This document shows positions 45,484 through 55,583 of a DNA stretch of 64,000 nt, one piece after another; position 1 is the stretch's first letter; every line of letters starts with the position of its first letter. A program made the translations under genes and the position numbers. The stretch lies in the NCBI GenBank assembly GCA_036023115.1, contig JAYKKT010000056.1, positions 4,027,501 to 4,091,500 of the forward strand, written 5' to 3'. The notes beneath the pieces were generated by a model. The model saw only the letters and a program-made list of their open reading frames with translations, did not search any database and was not told the origin of the DNA. The stretch is from Brasenia schreberi. Its lineage: Eukaryota; Streptophyta; Magnoliopsida; Nymphaeales; Cabombaceae.

Positions 45484-46164
45484 GGCAAATGAGGTGGGTC
45501 TTGGATATGGGTCTTGGATTTGGATCTTGGAATCCAGATCTGATCTAAACACTATTTGGGTCTGGATCTCGGATATTTTGGGATCCAGATCTGACCCAAA
45601 TATTTAGTTGGGTTTGGATATCGAATCTCAGATATTTGGGATCTAGATCCAATCCAAACACTATTTGGATTTGGATATGGATATTTGGGTTCAGATCCGG
45701 TCCAAAATTTTCAGCTCCTTTCTTTCAGTCCTTTCTAGAGCTTTCCATAGTCGGTTTTGATCGGGCTCCGGTTCCTCGGCGACCCTATCTTGGCCTGGGT
45801 TTTCCTCAAGTTCTTCTTTCGACTGATGTTCTGCTTCTCAAGACATTTTGGTGTCTATTTTAATCCGCCTTTTTCTTGTCTTTGGCCGGTTTCTGGTGCT
45901 ATCGATCTCAAACTTCCCCACAGATTCCGTTCTTCATTCTAATGGGTTGGGTCTTGGACTTCTGTCGACTTCATCAGGTTCTTGGCCTCTTTATGTACTT
46001 TGGAGCTGCTTTTGCTTTTTGACCAAAATTATGATTTTGGCCTTCTATCGGGCTTTTCTCTGAACGGGCTTAACTTTTCCTTGTTTCTCTGGCTTTGGCC
46101 TTTGGAGGGCTTTTAAAGTTCAAAAGCTATCAAAATATGGCATTTTTGGGGTGTTTACAACTAC

Positions 46165-47728
46165 TTGCTTGGCTTTTTTGATTATGATGAGAGGTGGTGT
46201 GTGATAAGTAGTGAAGCTTGTATGCCATGCATGCTCTAAACCTTTTAAGGAAGCCGAGAAAACAATACCTCTTTTCCCTTCCCACTGGTGCTTGCGTGGT
46301 TGGGGAAAGGTTCTTTAAGAACAGCTTGGGCAGGCTCCGGTTACTCAGTGACCTAGAGCCGGCCCTACTCTATCAAGTCCTCGATTTTGTTTAAAAGGAA
46401 ATAATATTTATTTGTATCATGGCCCTTAAGCTGATGATACTTGCAAAATTTGTTTAGAAATCTTTCTTTTCGAGGTGTCCCCTCGAGAATCTCGGGGAGT
46501 GTTACCAGTCCTTGGGCGAGGAGTTGGTCGAGGACCTCCGAGACGGGCTACCCCAGTGGGGTATACTCCCTCCTTTCAAATGTTTTTTGAAACTTTTTTT
46601 CAATTTTTTGTTCATTCTTCTTTGAAGTGCCGGTCGGGTTTGTTTCCACTCGGACATTAGCAATTTTTTGGGGTTTTGCCCCTTTGTCCGCAGTGGGTAG
46701 CCCGTAAGTCCCGGGTTTTTCAAATCATGGTTTTGGAAGCATTTTTCCTTTCCACAAGTCATCGTAGACTCCCTTTTTCAGATTTGTTTCAAAAAGGGAA
46801 GCCTTTTTTATTAATTTATGGAAAGTTCAAATTTCATGCAAAGAAAGAAGTGTTTTCAACTCCGTTTTGAAATTTTCAAGGATGAGCATTACTGCACATC
46901 CTTCGGAGATGAGCTCTCTCACTTGCCCGAGGAGGGACCTCCATCGAACGATGAATGCATGTACATCCTCGTTCGAAGCTTGTTTTGTGTCCCTCAGGGT
47001 GTTCAAAGTGGGGTCACTTCTATGTTGTGGGAAAACCTTTGCATAAAGCTGTTCGCTAACTCTTCAAAAATTGCAAACTGACTTAGGTTGTAAGAAGCAA
47101 GCCATTTTGAAGCAATTTTCTTGAGGGAGAGGGAAAACCAATATATCCATTTCGTAGAGTCCTTTTTTTTTGTGGGCTCTACGAGAAAAGAGTTGCAGGT
47201 GGGATCGAGGATCCCCCGTACCATCATACCGATGGAAGTTCGGTATATCGTCATCACTATCTGCTTGGTAATCTGGAGGAAGAAAATCAGATAGGGCGTA
47301 CGATCTCTTTTCTTTGTTTTGGCCCCTCAACAGTTGTTGGAGGGCTTTTCGATCCTTCAGTGTGAAGGATTTCTGATATTGGACGATCTCTTTTCTTTGT
47401 TTTGGCCCCTCAACAGTTGTTGGAGGGCTTTTCGATCCTTCAGTGTGAAGGATTTCTGATATTGGTCCCCCTCCATGACGGAGGTTTCTTTGGGCTTTTT
47501 CGACTTTCTAGGTTTTTTCTTAGCTTTGGTAGGTTCGCCATGAGACGAACAAGAGTCGGCCGCCTCGGCCTCTTGGCTAAGGGCGGCGATTTTTGCTTCG
47601 AATTCCTTTCGCAAGTCTTCGAGCTCTTCTTTTTTGCTTTTGAGATTGGTTTTTGAAAACCTTTTGGAAAAGGAACTTGATGAGCACGAGGCTCTGCTAG
47701 ACACTTCATTGGAGTTTGAACTCAACAT
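46165..47728 (-). pseudogene. Gypsy gag, minus strand
   Basis: The start MLSSNSNEVSSRAS (47728) is followed by a Lys/Glu-rich coiled-coil-like segment (LEDLRKEFEAKIAALSQE). The retrotransposon gag core follows (PNFHRYDGTGDPRSHLQLF, then KWLASYNLSQFAIFEELANSFMQRF). A degraded YH..KGHDT zinc-knuckle relic lies near 46420. An 83-bp tandem duplication (47300-47465) changes the frame, and several other frameshifts follow. The sister gag at 57782-59257 is nearly whole and shows the correct order. Gag would form the particle that carries the RNA. This copy is dead. Confidence 0.88.
47300..47465 (-). repeat. Perfect 83-bp tandem duplication in gag
   Basis: Bases 47300-47382 are repeated exactly at 47383-47465. 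The sister element has one copy. Since 83 is not a multiple of three, the duplication alone shifts the frame. Confidence 0.95.
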
Positions 47729-47839
47729 GACTTAGAAATTTGAAATCCTATAAGTGCAAAAAGGCAAAAGTTAAACACTTTTCTTAGAAAAAAATTTCAA
47801 AGTTTTTATTTGTTTAATCGAAGTTTGCTTAAGACCCGA

Positions 47840-47857
47840 GTCCCACCGGGCGTGCCA
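47840..47857 (-). promoter_or_regulatory. Primer binding site of the minus-strand gypsy element
   Basis: On the minus strand the 5' LTR ends ATGTTTACA at 47862, then GATT, then TGGCACGCCCGGTGGGAC. The opening TGG, as complement of a tRNA CCA end, and the position fit a tRNA primer site. I cannot name the tRNA with certainty. Confidence 0.75.
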
Positions 47858-47861
47858 AATC

Positions 47862-49854
47862 TGTAAACATAAAAATTTCCACTCCCAGTTTTATGGAACT
47901 CGAAGTGAACTTTTTCGTGCCTATGCTTTTGCGAGCGTGACAGCTAGCTTACTCAAACTAGCGAAGGTTTTTGAAATGATTTTCTAACTTTGACGATTGT
48001 GGGCAAGCGGACTCTTTTCGCTTAAACCTTCTTGAACCGATGCTCAAGGGCAGTTTAAGCGCTTAGAAACTTCAATTTTTCAAATAAGTATTTACTTCGA
48101 ACGATAAGTGTTTTGACGATTTCGGTTCGTGCACTCTTTGCAATCTTTATTACGGGGCTGGACATCCCTACTTTTCTTGCAAGTTTTATCTATTTAGGCC
48201 TGATGTGTGTGTGGAATGTGTGGCCTAATTTCAGCGTGGTTTGGGAGAGGGTTCGAGCGATTTTTGGAAGCAAGCGAATCAGGGATGTTGAAAATCTTTT
48301 TGGGTTTTCAAGAACGATGGTGCGAACTCACCCGAATTGAAATTGCAACTCACACTGCTTTCACGAAAGTAAATCCACCCGAATTTAAGTGCAACTCTAC
48401 TTTCACAAAAGTAAACTCACACGAATTTAAGTGCAACTCTACTTTCACAAAAGTAAACTCACACGAATTGAAATGTGTCTCTACTTTCACAAAAGTAAAC
48501 TCACACGAATTTAAGTGCGACTCACTCGACTTTCACAAAGTAAACCCACACGAATTTAAATATATATATGTTTATCCTAAGAGAGGAAAGGCTCGAGTGC
48601 ACGTGGGTGTACTTGTGTACAATTTAAGAGCGGAAAGGCTCGAGTGCTCGTAGGTGTGATTACTCGACTTTCACAAAAGTAAACTCACATGAATTTAAAT
48701 GCCACTCACTCTGCTTTTACGAAAGTAAATTTACTCGAATGTAAGTACAACTCACACGACTTTCACAAAGTAAATTCACACGAACTGTATATATTTAGCT
48801 TAAGAGCGAAAAGGCTCGAGTGCGTGTGAGTGTAAAGAGCGGAAAGGCTCGAGTGTTCGTGGGTGTATTCATGTTCATCCACCAGATAAGAACTGAAAGG
48901 CTCAAGTGCTCGTGGGTGTGATCGTGTTCATGCACGAATATTACAACTCGGGGAGAGACTTCGCTCCATTAATACAACCCAGTTACAAATTTAATTTAAA
49001 AGAAAAAACAGTTTGAAATAAAGTTTTGAAAGACTTACACTTTTCCCCTAACTCGAGCTCGGGGTTTTGCTAGGTCAAGTCCACCCCGCCCGAAGATGGT
49101 ATTGATGTGGTTCCACAAAGTCGAGCCAGGTGATGAGCCCCAAGTTTCGGTGCTTGGTTGCAGCTTGGTAGGTGCAGCTGGTCCAAGTGATGCAGCTAGG
49201 CCTGGTTTTTCAAGGTGAGTCGGTTTAGATGGGGCAGGTTGGTTTAGGGCAGGTCGAGCCAGCCTAGGGTTCGGTTTAGATGGGGCAACACTAGGTTCCA
49301 AGGTGGGTCAATGATGCAGCCCATGTCGGTTTAGGTGGGGTCAACTAGGTTGGCTTTGGTGGGGCAGGGGCAGCAAGTGGGATCGGTCAAGTTGGGCCAC
49401 CCAAGGTAGGTTTCAATGCAAGGTCGGTTAAGCCAGCGCCCATTCAACAGTTCAGCTGGGTGTGGTCAAGGTAGGTCAAAGGCTTACCTTGGTTGCAGCC
49501 TTGGTTTGGTTAAGCTTGAGTCTTGATGTAGCCGGTCCACCTTAGTTGCAGCCACCTAGCCCAAGTCGATTTCTTCTTGGTTGCATCCCACCCCTAGGTC
49601 AAAACAACAAAGTTGCAACCCACTTAGCCCTAGGTCAAAACAACATGGTTACGCCCACCTTTGTTGACTTTCACTCACTCTCTCTCTTCCTTCCCCCAAG
49701 CTCCAAATGGCCAAGAATGTGCTCACGTGAACCCCCTTGGCCCTAGGCCAAGGGTGGTTCTTGGTTTTGGTCCAAACTCCAAATGGATCTGGATCTGGAT
49801 TTTTTTGTCTAGATCCAATCCAAAAACTTTTTTTTGAGTCCTCCTTTGGTGCAT
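47862..49854 (-). repeat. 5' LTR of the minus-strand gypsy element, truncated in U3
   Basis: The end TGTTTACA (47862-47869 in complement) directly precedes the primer binding site. Going up, it holds U5, the leader repeat array (48340-48960) and the GATC-rich U3 array (49780-49820). It stops at 49854, where the next LTR begins with TGTAAGCAC (plus-strand reading). The base word before that junction is TGCAT, a likely target copy. The remaining U3 was not found on the far side. Confidence 0.85.
48340..48960 (-). repeat. Tandem leader repeats in the truncated 5' LTR
   Basis: Units of about 47 bp with ACTTTCACAAAAGTAAACTC and CACACGAATTTAAGTG are repeated at least five times (48360-48560 and on). 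GAGCGGAAAGGCTCGAGTG words are at 48628 and 48836, with variants at 48577 and 48803. A long open frame that reads FTKVNSHEFKC again and again is a by-product of the repeat. Confidence 0.85.
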
Positions 49855-50439
49855 TGTAAGCACGAAAATTCTCACTTCTGGTTTTGAAGTCAGAAATGAA
49901 CCTTTTCGCGTCTACATCGTTTCTATGGGCGTGCCAGCTAGCTTGCTCAAGCTAGCAAAGATTTTTGATATATCTGACTTTTTAAGGCAATTGTGAGCAA
50001 GCGGGATCTTTTCGCTTTAAACCTTCTTGAACCGGTGCTCAATGGTTAGTTTAAGCGCTTATAGATGTTGATAAAACAATTTTGACTCTTTGAAAGGAAC
50101 TAAGTGTTTTTGAAAACTTGAGTTTGCCTAAGTGTGCAAGTTTTATGTACGGGGCTGGACGTTTCCAAGTCTTTGAGTTTTTAAGCTATTTAGGTCGGCT
50201 ATGTGTGTGCACAAGTGGCCTAATTTCAGCGAGTTTGAGCGTAGATTCGGGGTTTCCTTTTGAAAACGCACGAATGCAAGGATGTACAAATGTTTTTCGG
50301 GTTTGATATGATGATGTGAGCTAGGCTCGAATTGAAAGCAACTCACACAACTTGAATATAACTACCCGAAATTGAAAGTGCAACGCAGCTTGAGGGAAAT
50401 ACCCGAACTTGAAAACAACTCACACGACTTGAATGTAAA

Positions 50440-51140
50440 TTGTAGAATTGAAATATACTTATATCTTAAGAGCGGAAAGGCTCAATGTGAGTGAGTGCTT
50501 TGGTGTGTAAATGGAAAGACAACTCACACGACTTGAATTGAACTTGCCGAAATTGAAAATATAAGTATATAGTAAGAGTGGAAAGGCTCAATGCATGCGT
50601 GTGTGTAGTGTGAAATTTAAATGACAAACTCACACGACATGAATTGAACTTTGCCGAAACTGAAATATAGATATATGATAAGAGCGGAAAGGCTCAATTG
50701 TGAGTGAGTGCTCTTGGTGTGTAAATGTAAAGACAACTCACACAACTTGAATTGAACCACCTGGAAATGTAAGTGCGTACACAACTTAATGTAAAACTCA
50801 CGCAGCTGGAAAATATATAAGTATGCTATATCTTATGAGCAACAAAGGCTCAAAATGTGCGTGAGAGTGTGGAGCAAGTGCTCAAGTACTTCTTGTGTGC
50901 GAGTGTAAAATTTAAATGACAAACTCACACGACGTGAATGTAACAACCCAAATTGAATTGCAACTCACACAGCTTTCACTAAAGTAAATACCCAAAGGGA
51001 AATATATACTTTAGCTTAAGAGCGGAAAGGCTCAATGTGTGTGCAATCGTGTGCAATTTAGAGCGGAAAGGCTCAAGTGCACGTGGGTGTCTTGTGTACG
51101 TCTAAGAGCAATATAGCTCAAGTGTACGTGTGTGCTTCGT
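50440..51140 (-). repeat. Leader repeat array of the second minus-strand LTR
   Basis: GAGCGGAAAGGCTC or close variants at about 50470, 50577, 50683, 51020 and 51062, alternating with AACTCACACGACTTGAATTG words. Confidence 0.8.
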
Positions 51141-51625
51141 GTATCAAGCGCGGATATTACATTTCGGGGGAGACAATGCTCCATTATTACAACCCCGTAT
51201 CGAATTGAATTAAATTTGAAATGAGAAAGGTAAAAACCAAATTTAAACACTTACAAGTGGTCGGCTTTTCCTCTCAACATGCTCGGGTTCGTCAACCTTG
51301 GCAGCCAAGAGATGGGTCTCCCTAGGTGGGCTTAGACTTGAAGGTCTTAGGCTTAGGGTATGTTTGGGGGCAGCCGGATGTTTGAGCTTAGGAGGGGCTT
51401 AGGTTCGGCCAAGATGTAGGGTTGATGTCGGATAAGGTAGGGTCTTAGGTAATGGGATGGGAGCTAGGTTGGTTCACGGCCAAGGTAAGGTTGTGGGTAG
51501 GGGTTGCTAGGGCTGGGTTTACGACAGGTGCTGGAGTTAGGCGCTAGGGACAGTGGGGTGAGGCGCGACAGGTAAGGTTGGGGTGTTAGGTTGGCGCTAG
51601 GGCAGGTGTAGCAGTGGGGTGCGGC

Positions 51626-51696
51626 ACGGCAGGTGCAGCGCTAGGCTGTGGTGCGGGGTTACGGCAGGTGCAGCGCTAGGCTGTGGTGCGGGGGTT
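51626..51696. repeat. 35-bp tandem duplication, GC-rich
   Basis: ACGGCAGGTGCAGCGCTAGG and its continuation occur at 51626 and again at 51661. It lies in a GC-rich part of the LTR leader that creates several chance open frames. Confidence 0.85.
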
Positions 51697-52265
51697 ACTG
51701 CAGGTGGTGAGGGTCACGACAGGAAGGTGATGGAAAGGGGTGCTGGCACTGTGGTATGGCGAAAGGGGTTGGCTGGGGCGCTGGAGCGGGCGGTAGTGGA
51801 GTGGGGCGCTAGGTGCACCGGGAGGTGAGGATGCCGGTTGGTGTCTAGGGGGAGTGTAGGACGAAGAACCGAGTGCAAAGGGCACTCGGTTAGGGTTTTA
51901 GGTTAGGTCGGTTAGGGGAAGTTTGGGTCGGTTTAGGTGAAAAGGGCTAGGTCTAGGCTAGTTTTGGGTTAGGTTTAGGGGGGTCAGTTAGGTGGTTTAG
52001 GCTAGGTTAGGGTGAGGTTGAGGGACCTACTTCTTGGAGCCGGTCCACCATGCATCGCCCATGTCTCCACGCCCTTGTGCAACCCTTCTTCAAGTTGGTG
52101 CAGCCCTTTGGTTTGAGCCTAGGTTCATACAAGGTTTGAACCCATGCCCTTGATCGCCCACATGGCTATGGCCCACCAAATCTACTTTATGCCCTCCACT
52201 CATTCTCTCTCTTCCCAAGCCTCCCAATTTCATTTTCACGTGAACTTATGGCACCCCCTCACCTC

Positions 52266-52273
52266 TATTTATA
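52266..52273 (-). promoter_or_regulatory. TATA box of the second minus-strand LTR
   Basis: TATAAATA on the minus strand in the context GCCTATAAATAGAGGTGAGG. Confidence 0.7.
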
Positions 52274-52304
52274 GGCAAATGAGGTGGGTCTTGGGTATGG
52301 ATCT

Positions 52305-52918
52305 TAAGCAAATCCTATTTTTACTTTAGGATTACTTCAAATAAACCTTTCTTTACTTGGGATAAGTCACAGGGATGGGGAAAGAGTTACCATGGTCCCT
52401 TCTGGAGTGTCCCATGGTTTGAGGCAAAGAGGCGGAAAACTGCTCTTTTGAGCTTTTTAGCCATTTTTCCTTTCTTTTCTAGAGGGTCTCCCTTTGGGAG
52501 TATTTTTTCTTTGTTCCCTCTTTTCCATAGAAGAAACGATTTTTCCTTTTCAATTCAACTTTCTTTTGGGAAGAGATTTTCGTAGGGATTTCCCTTTTTG
52601 CTTTTTGCCAAGTTTTTCTTTTGGGGAAGAGAAGAGAAGAGAGGAAGGACTTATCCCAAAGATCTACTCGATTCATCCCAGATCAACCTATTTAGAAATA
52701 GCACGTACTACTTGCAAATATCTTGCTATTTTGAACCAGGCCTTCCTTTGTAAGAAGAAAAATTTTGAAATGTAACCCATTTGTTTTTGAAAAGTCCGCT
52801 TTTTTCACAAGCATCGATTCTCTCAATCAGGGTTGCACGATCTACCTTGATCCTCACTCACGAAGTTTCAAAGGAGATTTTCTCAAAATATTTTCGTAAT
52901 AGGATTTTAGCTTAGACC
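52305..52918 (-). other. 3' untranslated region of the second minus-strand gypsy element
   Basis: Close match to 37380-38050 on the same strand, continuing from the pol stop to the LTR remnant. The short open frame 52494-52775 (plus) is a chance frame. Confidence 0.75.
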
Positions 52919-53431
52919 CTATACATGGTATTTTTTCAAATATTGGGCATTCATAGGGTCTGCTAAATTCCTACCCTCGACATCGACTAACCAGTATGCA
53001 TTGTTCGTGGTGGTTCCACGTACAACATAAGGACCATCCCACTTGGGCCGCCACTTTCCAAGTGGATGTGGGCCACGATGTTAGATGATTTTTAGCACAA
53101 GGTCTCCCACTTTGAAGTGGCGAGGCTTCATATGCTTCTCAAAATGTCGGGCTATCCTTTGCCGGTATGCTTGTGCATGATCCATGGCAAGGAGCCTTCT
53201 CTCATCTAATAAATCAAGCTCGGCCATTCTAGCATGCTGTAGCGTCTCTAGGGGAAGGTCGAGTGCAAGTGATGTATGAAATGAATGCAGTTTGGTATGA
53301 ACGGGGAGAATGGCGTTTGTGCCATAGACCAACTCAAATGGCATGGCATTTGTGGGAGTTCGGATGGAAGTCCTATAAGCCCATAAGGCTTCATCCAACT
53401 TCTCATGCCACGTCCTACCCTTCTCTAAAGC
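52919..53431 (-). pseudogene. Gypsy integrase C-terminal fragment
   Basis: Minus-strand translation starts in GRTWHEKLDEALWAYRTSIRTPTN. It runs through FELVYGTNAILPVHTKLHSFHTSLALDLPLE, ARHFEKHMKPRHFKVGDLVLKII, GKWRPKWDGPYVV and NLADPMNAQYLKKYHV to a stop at 52919. It keeps an open frame of 105 codons (53398-53081), with one break near 53080. The integrase core and everything upstream are cut off at 53431, where LINE sequence begins in the opposite orientation. Confidence 0.88.
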
Positions 53432-54476
53432 TTACGATAGGGTATCGAGGGAGGTTCTATAGAGAACCGTATCCCATTGACATACATTAACCTTATAAGA
53501 GACACGTACGATGGTGCAAAAACTTGTGTGAGAACTCATGAAGGAATGATAGACTTCTTTGAAGTTAATATTGGGTTACATCAAGGATCAACTTCAAGTC
53601 CATACTTATTTATAATGGTGATTGATGAGTTAACAAAACATATTCAAGATGAAGTACCTTGGTGTATGTTATTTGTAGATGACATAGTGTTAGTGGAGGA
53701 GTCTAAGGAAAAAGTAAATAGAAAATTGGAACTATGGAGAGAAACATTAGAAAGCAAAGGCCTCCGACTTAATAGAACAAAGACAGAATATATGGAATGT
53801 AAGTTTGATCATTTAGTTACTTTAGAGGACATAGAAATTAAAATTGGCATACATTGCATCTCCCAAAAGGAAAGTTTTAAATACCTAGGATCAATTTTTC
53901 ATAGTGATAGAAGAATTGATGGAGATGTTACGCATAGAATTAATGCTAGTTGGTTAAAATGGAGAGGAGCATCAGGTATTCTTTTTGATAAGAAGATACA
54001 ATTAAAGTTAAAAGGTAAATATTATAGAGCAGCAATTAGACCTGCCATGTTTTATGGTTCTAAGTGTTGGGCAATTAATCATCAACATGTACAAAAGATG
54101 TGTGTTACAGAAATGAAGATGTTGAGATGGATGAGTGGTTATACAAGAAAAGACTGTATACATAATGAAGTTATTAGAAACAAATTAGGAGTGTCACCAA
54201 TAGAGGATAAAATGAGAGTATCGTTTAAGATGGTTTGGACATATAGAAAGAAGATCACAAGAAAAACCTATAAGAAGGTATGAAAAACTAAATTTCGAAA
54301 GTATTAAAAGAGGTAGAGGACGACCACAAAAGTGTTGGAAAAAAACAATAAAGAATGCTCTAGGTTATTGTGAGTTAACTGCTAACATGGCACATGATAG
54401 GGATCTGTGAAAATAAAGAATTCATGTAGCTGACCCCATCTAGTATAGGAAAAAGCTTAGTTGTTGTTGTTGTTGT
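53432..54476 (+). pseudogene. RTE LINE copy 3, 3' half
   Basis: Starts in the RT block [11 protein letters not shown], loses about 14 bp near 53466, then keeps a 268-codon open frame (53477-54283). This frame has GLHQGSTSSPYLF and MLFVDDIVLVEES (Ala to Val, both Asp kept), LGSIFHSDRRIDGDV and MLRWMSGYTRKD. A frameshift near 54220 and stops follow; RGRGRPQKCW is still readable near 54310. It ends in a short (TTG)n tail at 54460-54476. The 5' part is missing at the junction with gypsy integrase. Confidence 0.9.
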
Positions 54477-55583
54477 GGTTCTTAAGGTTTTTCAACAAAA
54501 CTATTTCCGATGGTTTTTGTTCTGACAGTTGCAACCTATTTTTGACAGTTTTGAGCATTGAAACTAATCGTTTCGACATTTTTAACCATCATAAATAATA
54601 TTTTTTTGGAATGCTCAAATTTGTACTAGTATATAATGTGAAGAAATCTAATACAATTACTAAGTTATATATATCAATCTATCTATGGAAATTCCATCAA
54701 GAAGTTGGATGGTTAAGATAAAAAACAACATTTTGGGTTTTTCGTTTTTATCTCAACTATTCATATTGGATTGTTTAGATTTGTACCTAGCATCTAACAT
54801 GGGAAGCATTCAAGAAAACCTTTTATTGAGTTAATTTATGGTAATTGAAGAAACACGAAACAACTTACGAATCTCCAAAATCTGGCTTAACTGCGTAACT
54901 ATGTGTTTCATGGCGTGAATGTTTTGGAGCCGATGACTTTTTAAATACCATGAGATTCTTGATACGTAATGCTATGAGATGAAACACTTGATCCCTACTA
55001 AACCAAGATTATGATTAGCTGCAGGAATTAAAACTAATAATTAATTGACCAACTTCACTACTGACAGCATCTCCATGCCTCCCATGTGGGGGGTGTTGGC
55101 ACCACTGAGAATGCTTCTCCAACCGAGAGACGAATATGCCAAAGAAAAAATAAACCAAAGTGAGTAGAGAAGCTTGTGAAACCGTCAGCAGAGAAGAAAT
55201 ACAGATGGTGTGTAATAAACTAAATTGGGTTGGATCCGGATTCATGCAAATCTAGATCCACCTAAAATTTTACAGCACAGTAACGGATAAGGGGCTAGTG
55301 TCTGCAAATGGAAAGAGAGGAGGAAGATGGGAACAACAGACCACGAAGATGGTAACTGCCATTTTTGTGTAGGCTAGCATCTTCGTGGTGAGCTCCATAA
55401 GAGGGCTGCAATGGTTTGCAGCACCAAGAGGAACCGAGCAAGCCTCAACAATGATGAGCAGTCGACCAAAATCCGATAAGAATCCCTTATTTTTACCTTT
55501 CTATTTTTCTTCATTTTTAGTTGTTAAATATGAGTTAGATCAAAGGGCTTTTGCTTAATTTATGCTAAACATTCGAAAAAAGG
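54477..55583. other. Non-coding stretch between two LINE fragments
   Basis: No gene recognised. Bases 55205-55290 match the LTR-like fragment at 35818-35910, so a piece of the chromovirus-like element family is present. The open frame at 55015-55245 (minus) has no known signature. Confidence 0.55.

Larger units (their letters stand above)
43217..46159 (-). repeat. Tat-like gypsy solo LTR B (2943 bp) inside gag
   Basis: Minus-strand sense runs from TGTAAACACCCC (46159) to GTGCTTACA (43217). Flanks are ACTAC and ACTAT on the plus strand (46160-46164 and 43212-43216), a 5-bp target copy with one mismatch. The plus-strand sister element has the empty site at 59258-59266 (GTAGTGATC). It contains leader repeats (43680-44340), a CpG-rich stretch (44920-45130), a TATA box (45476-45483) and a GATC-rich U3 array (45490-45710). 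Confidence 0.9.
37344..49854 (-). mobile_element. Tat-like gypsy element, minus strand, with nested solo LTR
   Basis: Read on the minus strand: partial 5' LTR (49854-47862), primer binding site, gag (47728-46165), nested solo LTR B (46159-43217), rest of gag-protease (43102-42185), RT-RNase H-second RNase H-integrase (41480-38051) and 3' untranslated region to 37344. The 3' LTR is missing: a plus-strand LTR fragment abuts there. The 5' LTR is interrupted in U3 by the next minus-strand element at 49855. Gene order and dual RNase H place it in the Tat branch. Confidence 0.88.
49855..52304 (-). repeat. 3' LTR of a second minus-strand gypsy element, U3 deleted
   Basis: On the minus strand it ends GTGCTTACA at 49855. 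It holds U5, a leader array (50440-51140), CpG-rich sequence (51470-51850), a TATA box (52266-52273) and the first bases upstream of it. At 52304 it is joined directly to the element's 3' untranslated region, so most of U3 with the LTR start is missing. It lies inside the U3 of the LTR at 47862-49854. Confidence 0.85.

Noticed and set aside
43217..47862. Reading 43217-46159 and 47862-49854 as the two LTRs of one plus-strand element enclosing 46160-47861
   Set aside because: Gag between them is on the minus strand, the primer binding site lies at 47840 on the minus strand, and 43217-46159 has its own 5-bp duplication; it is a nested solo LTR.
48207..48653. 148-codon frame with repeated FTKVNSHEFKC-like units
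   Set aside because: It is produced by the tandem DNA repeat in the LTR leader; it lies antisense to the element and other LTR copies do not keep the frame.
51619..51885. Ala/Gly- and Pro/Ser-rich frames on both strands
   Set aside because: They lie in a GC-rich, tandemly repeated part of an LTR leader; open on both strands because stops are rare in such composition.
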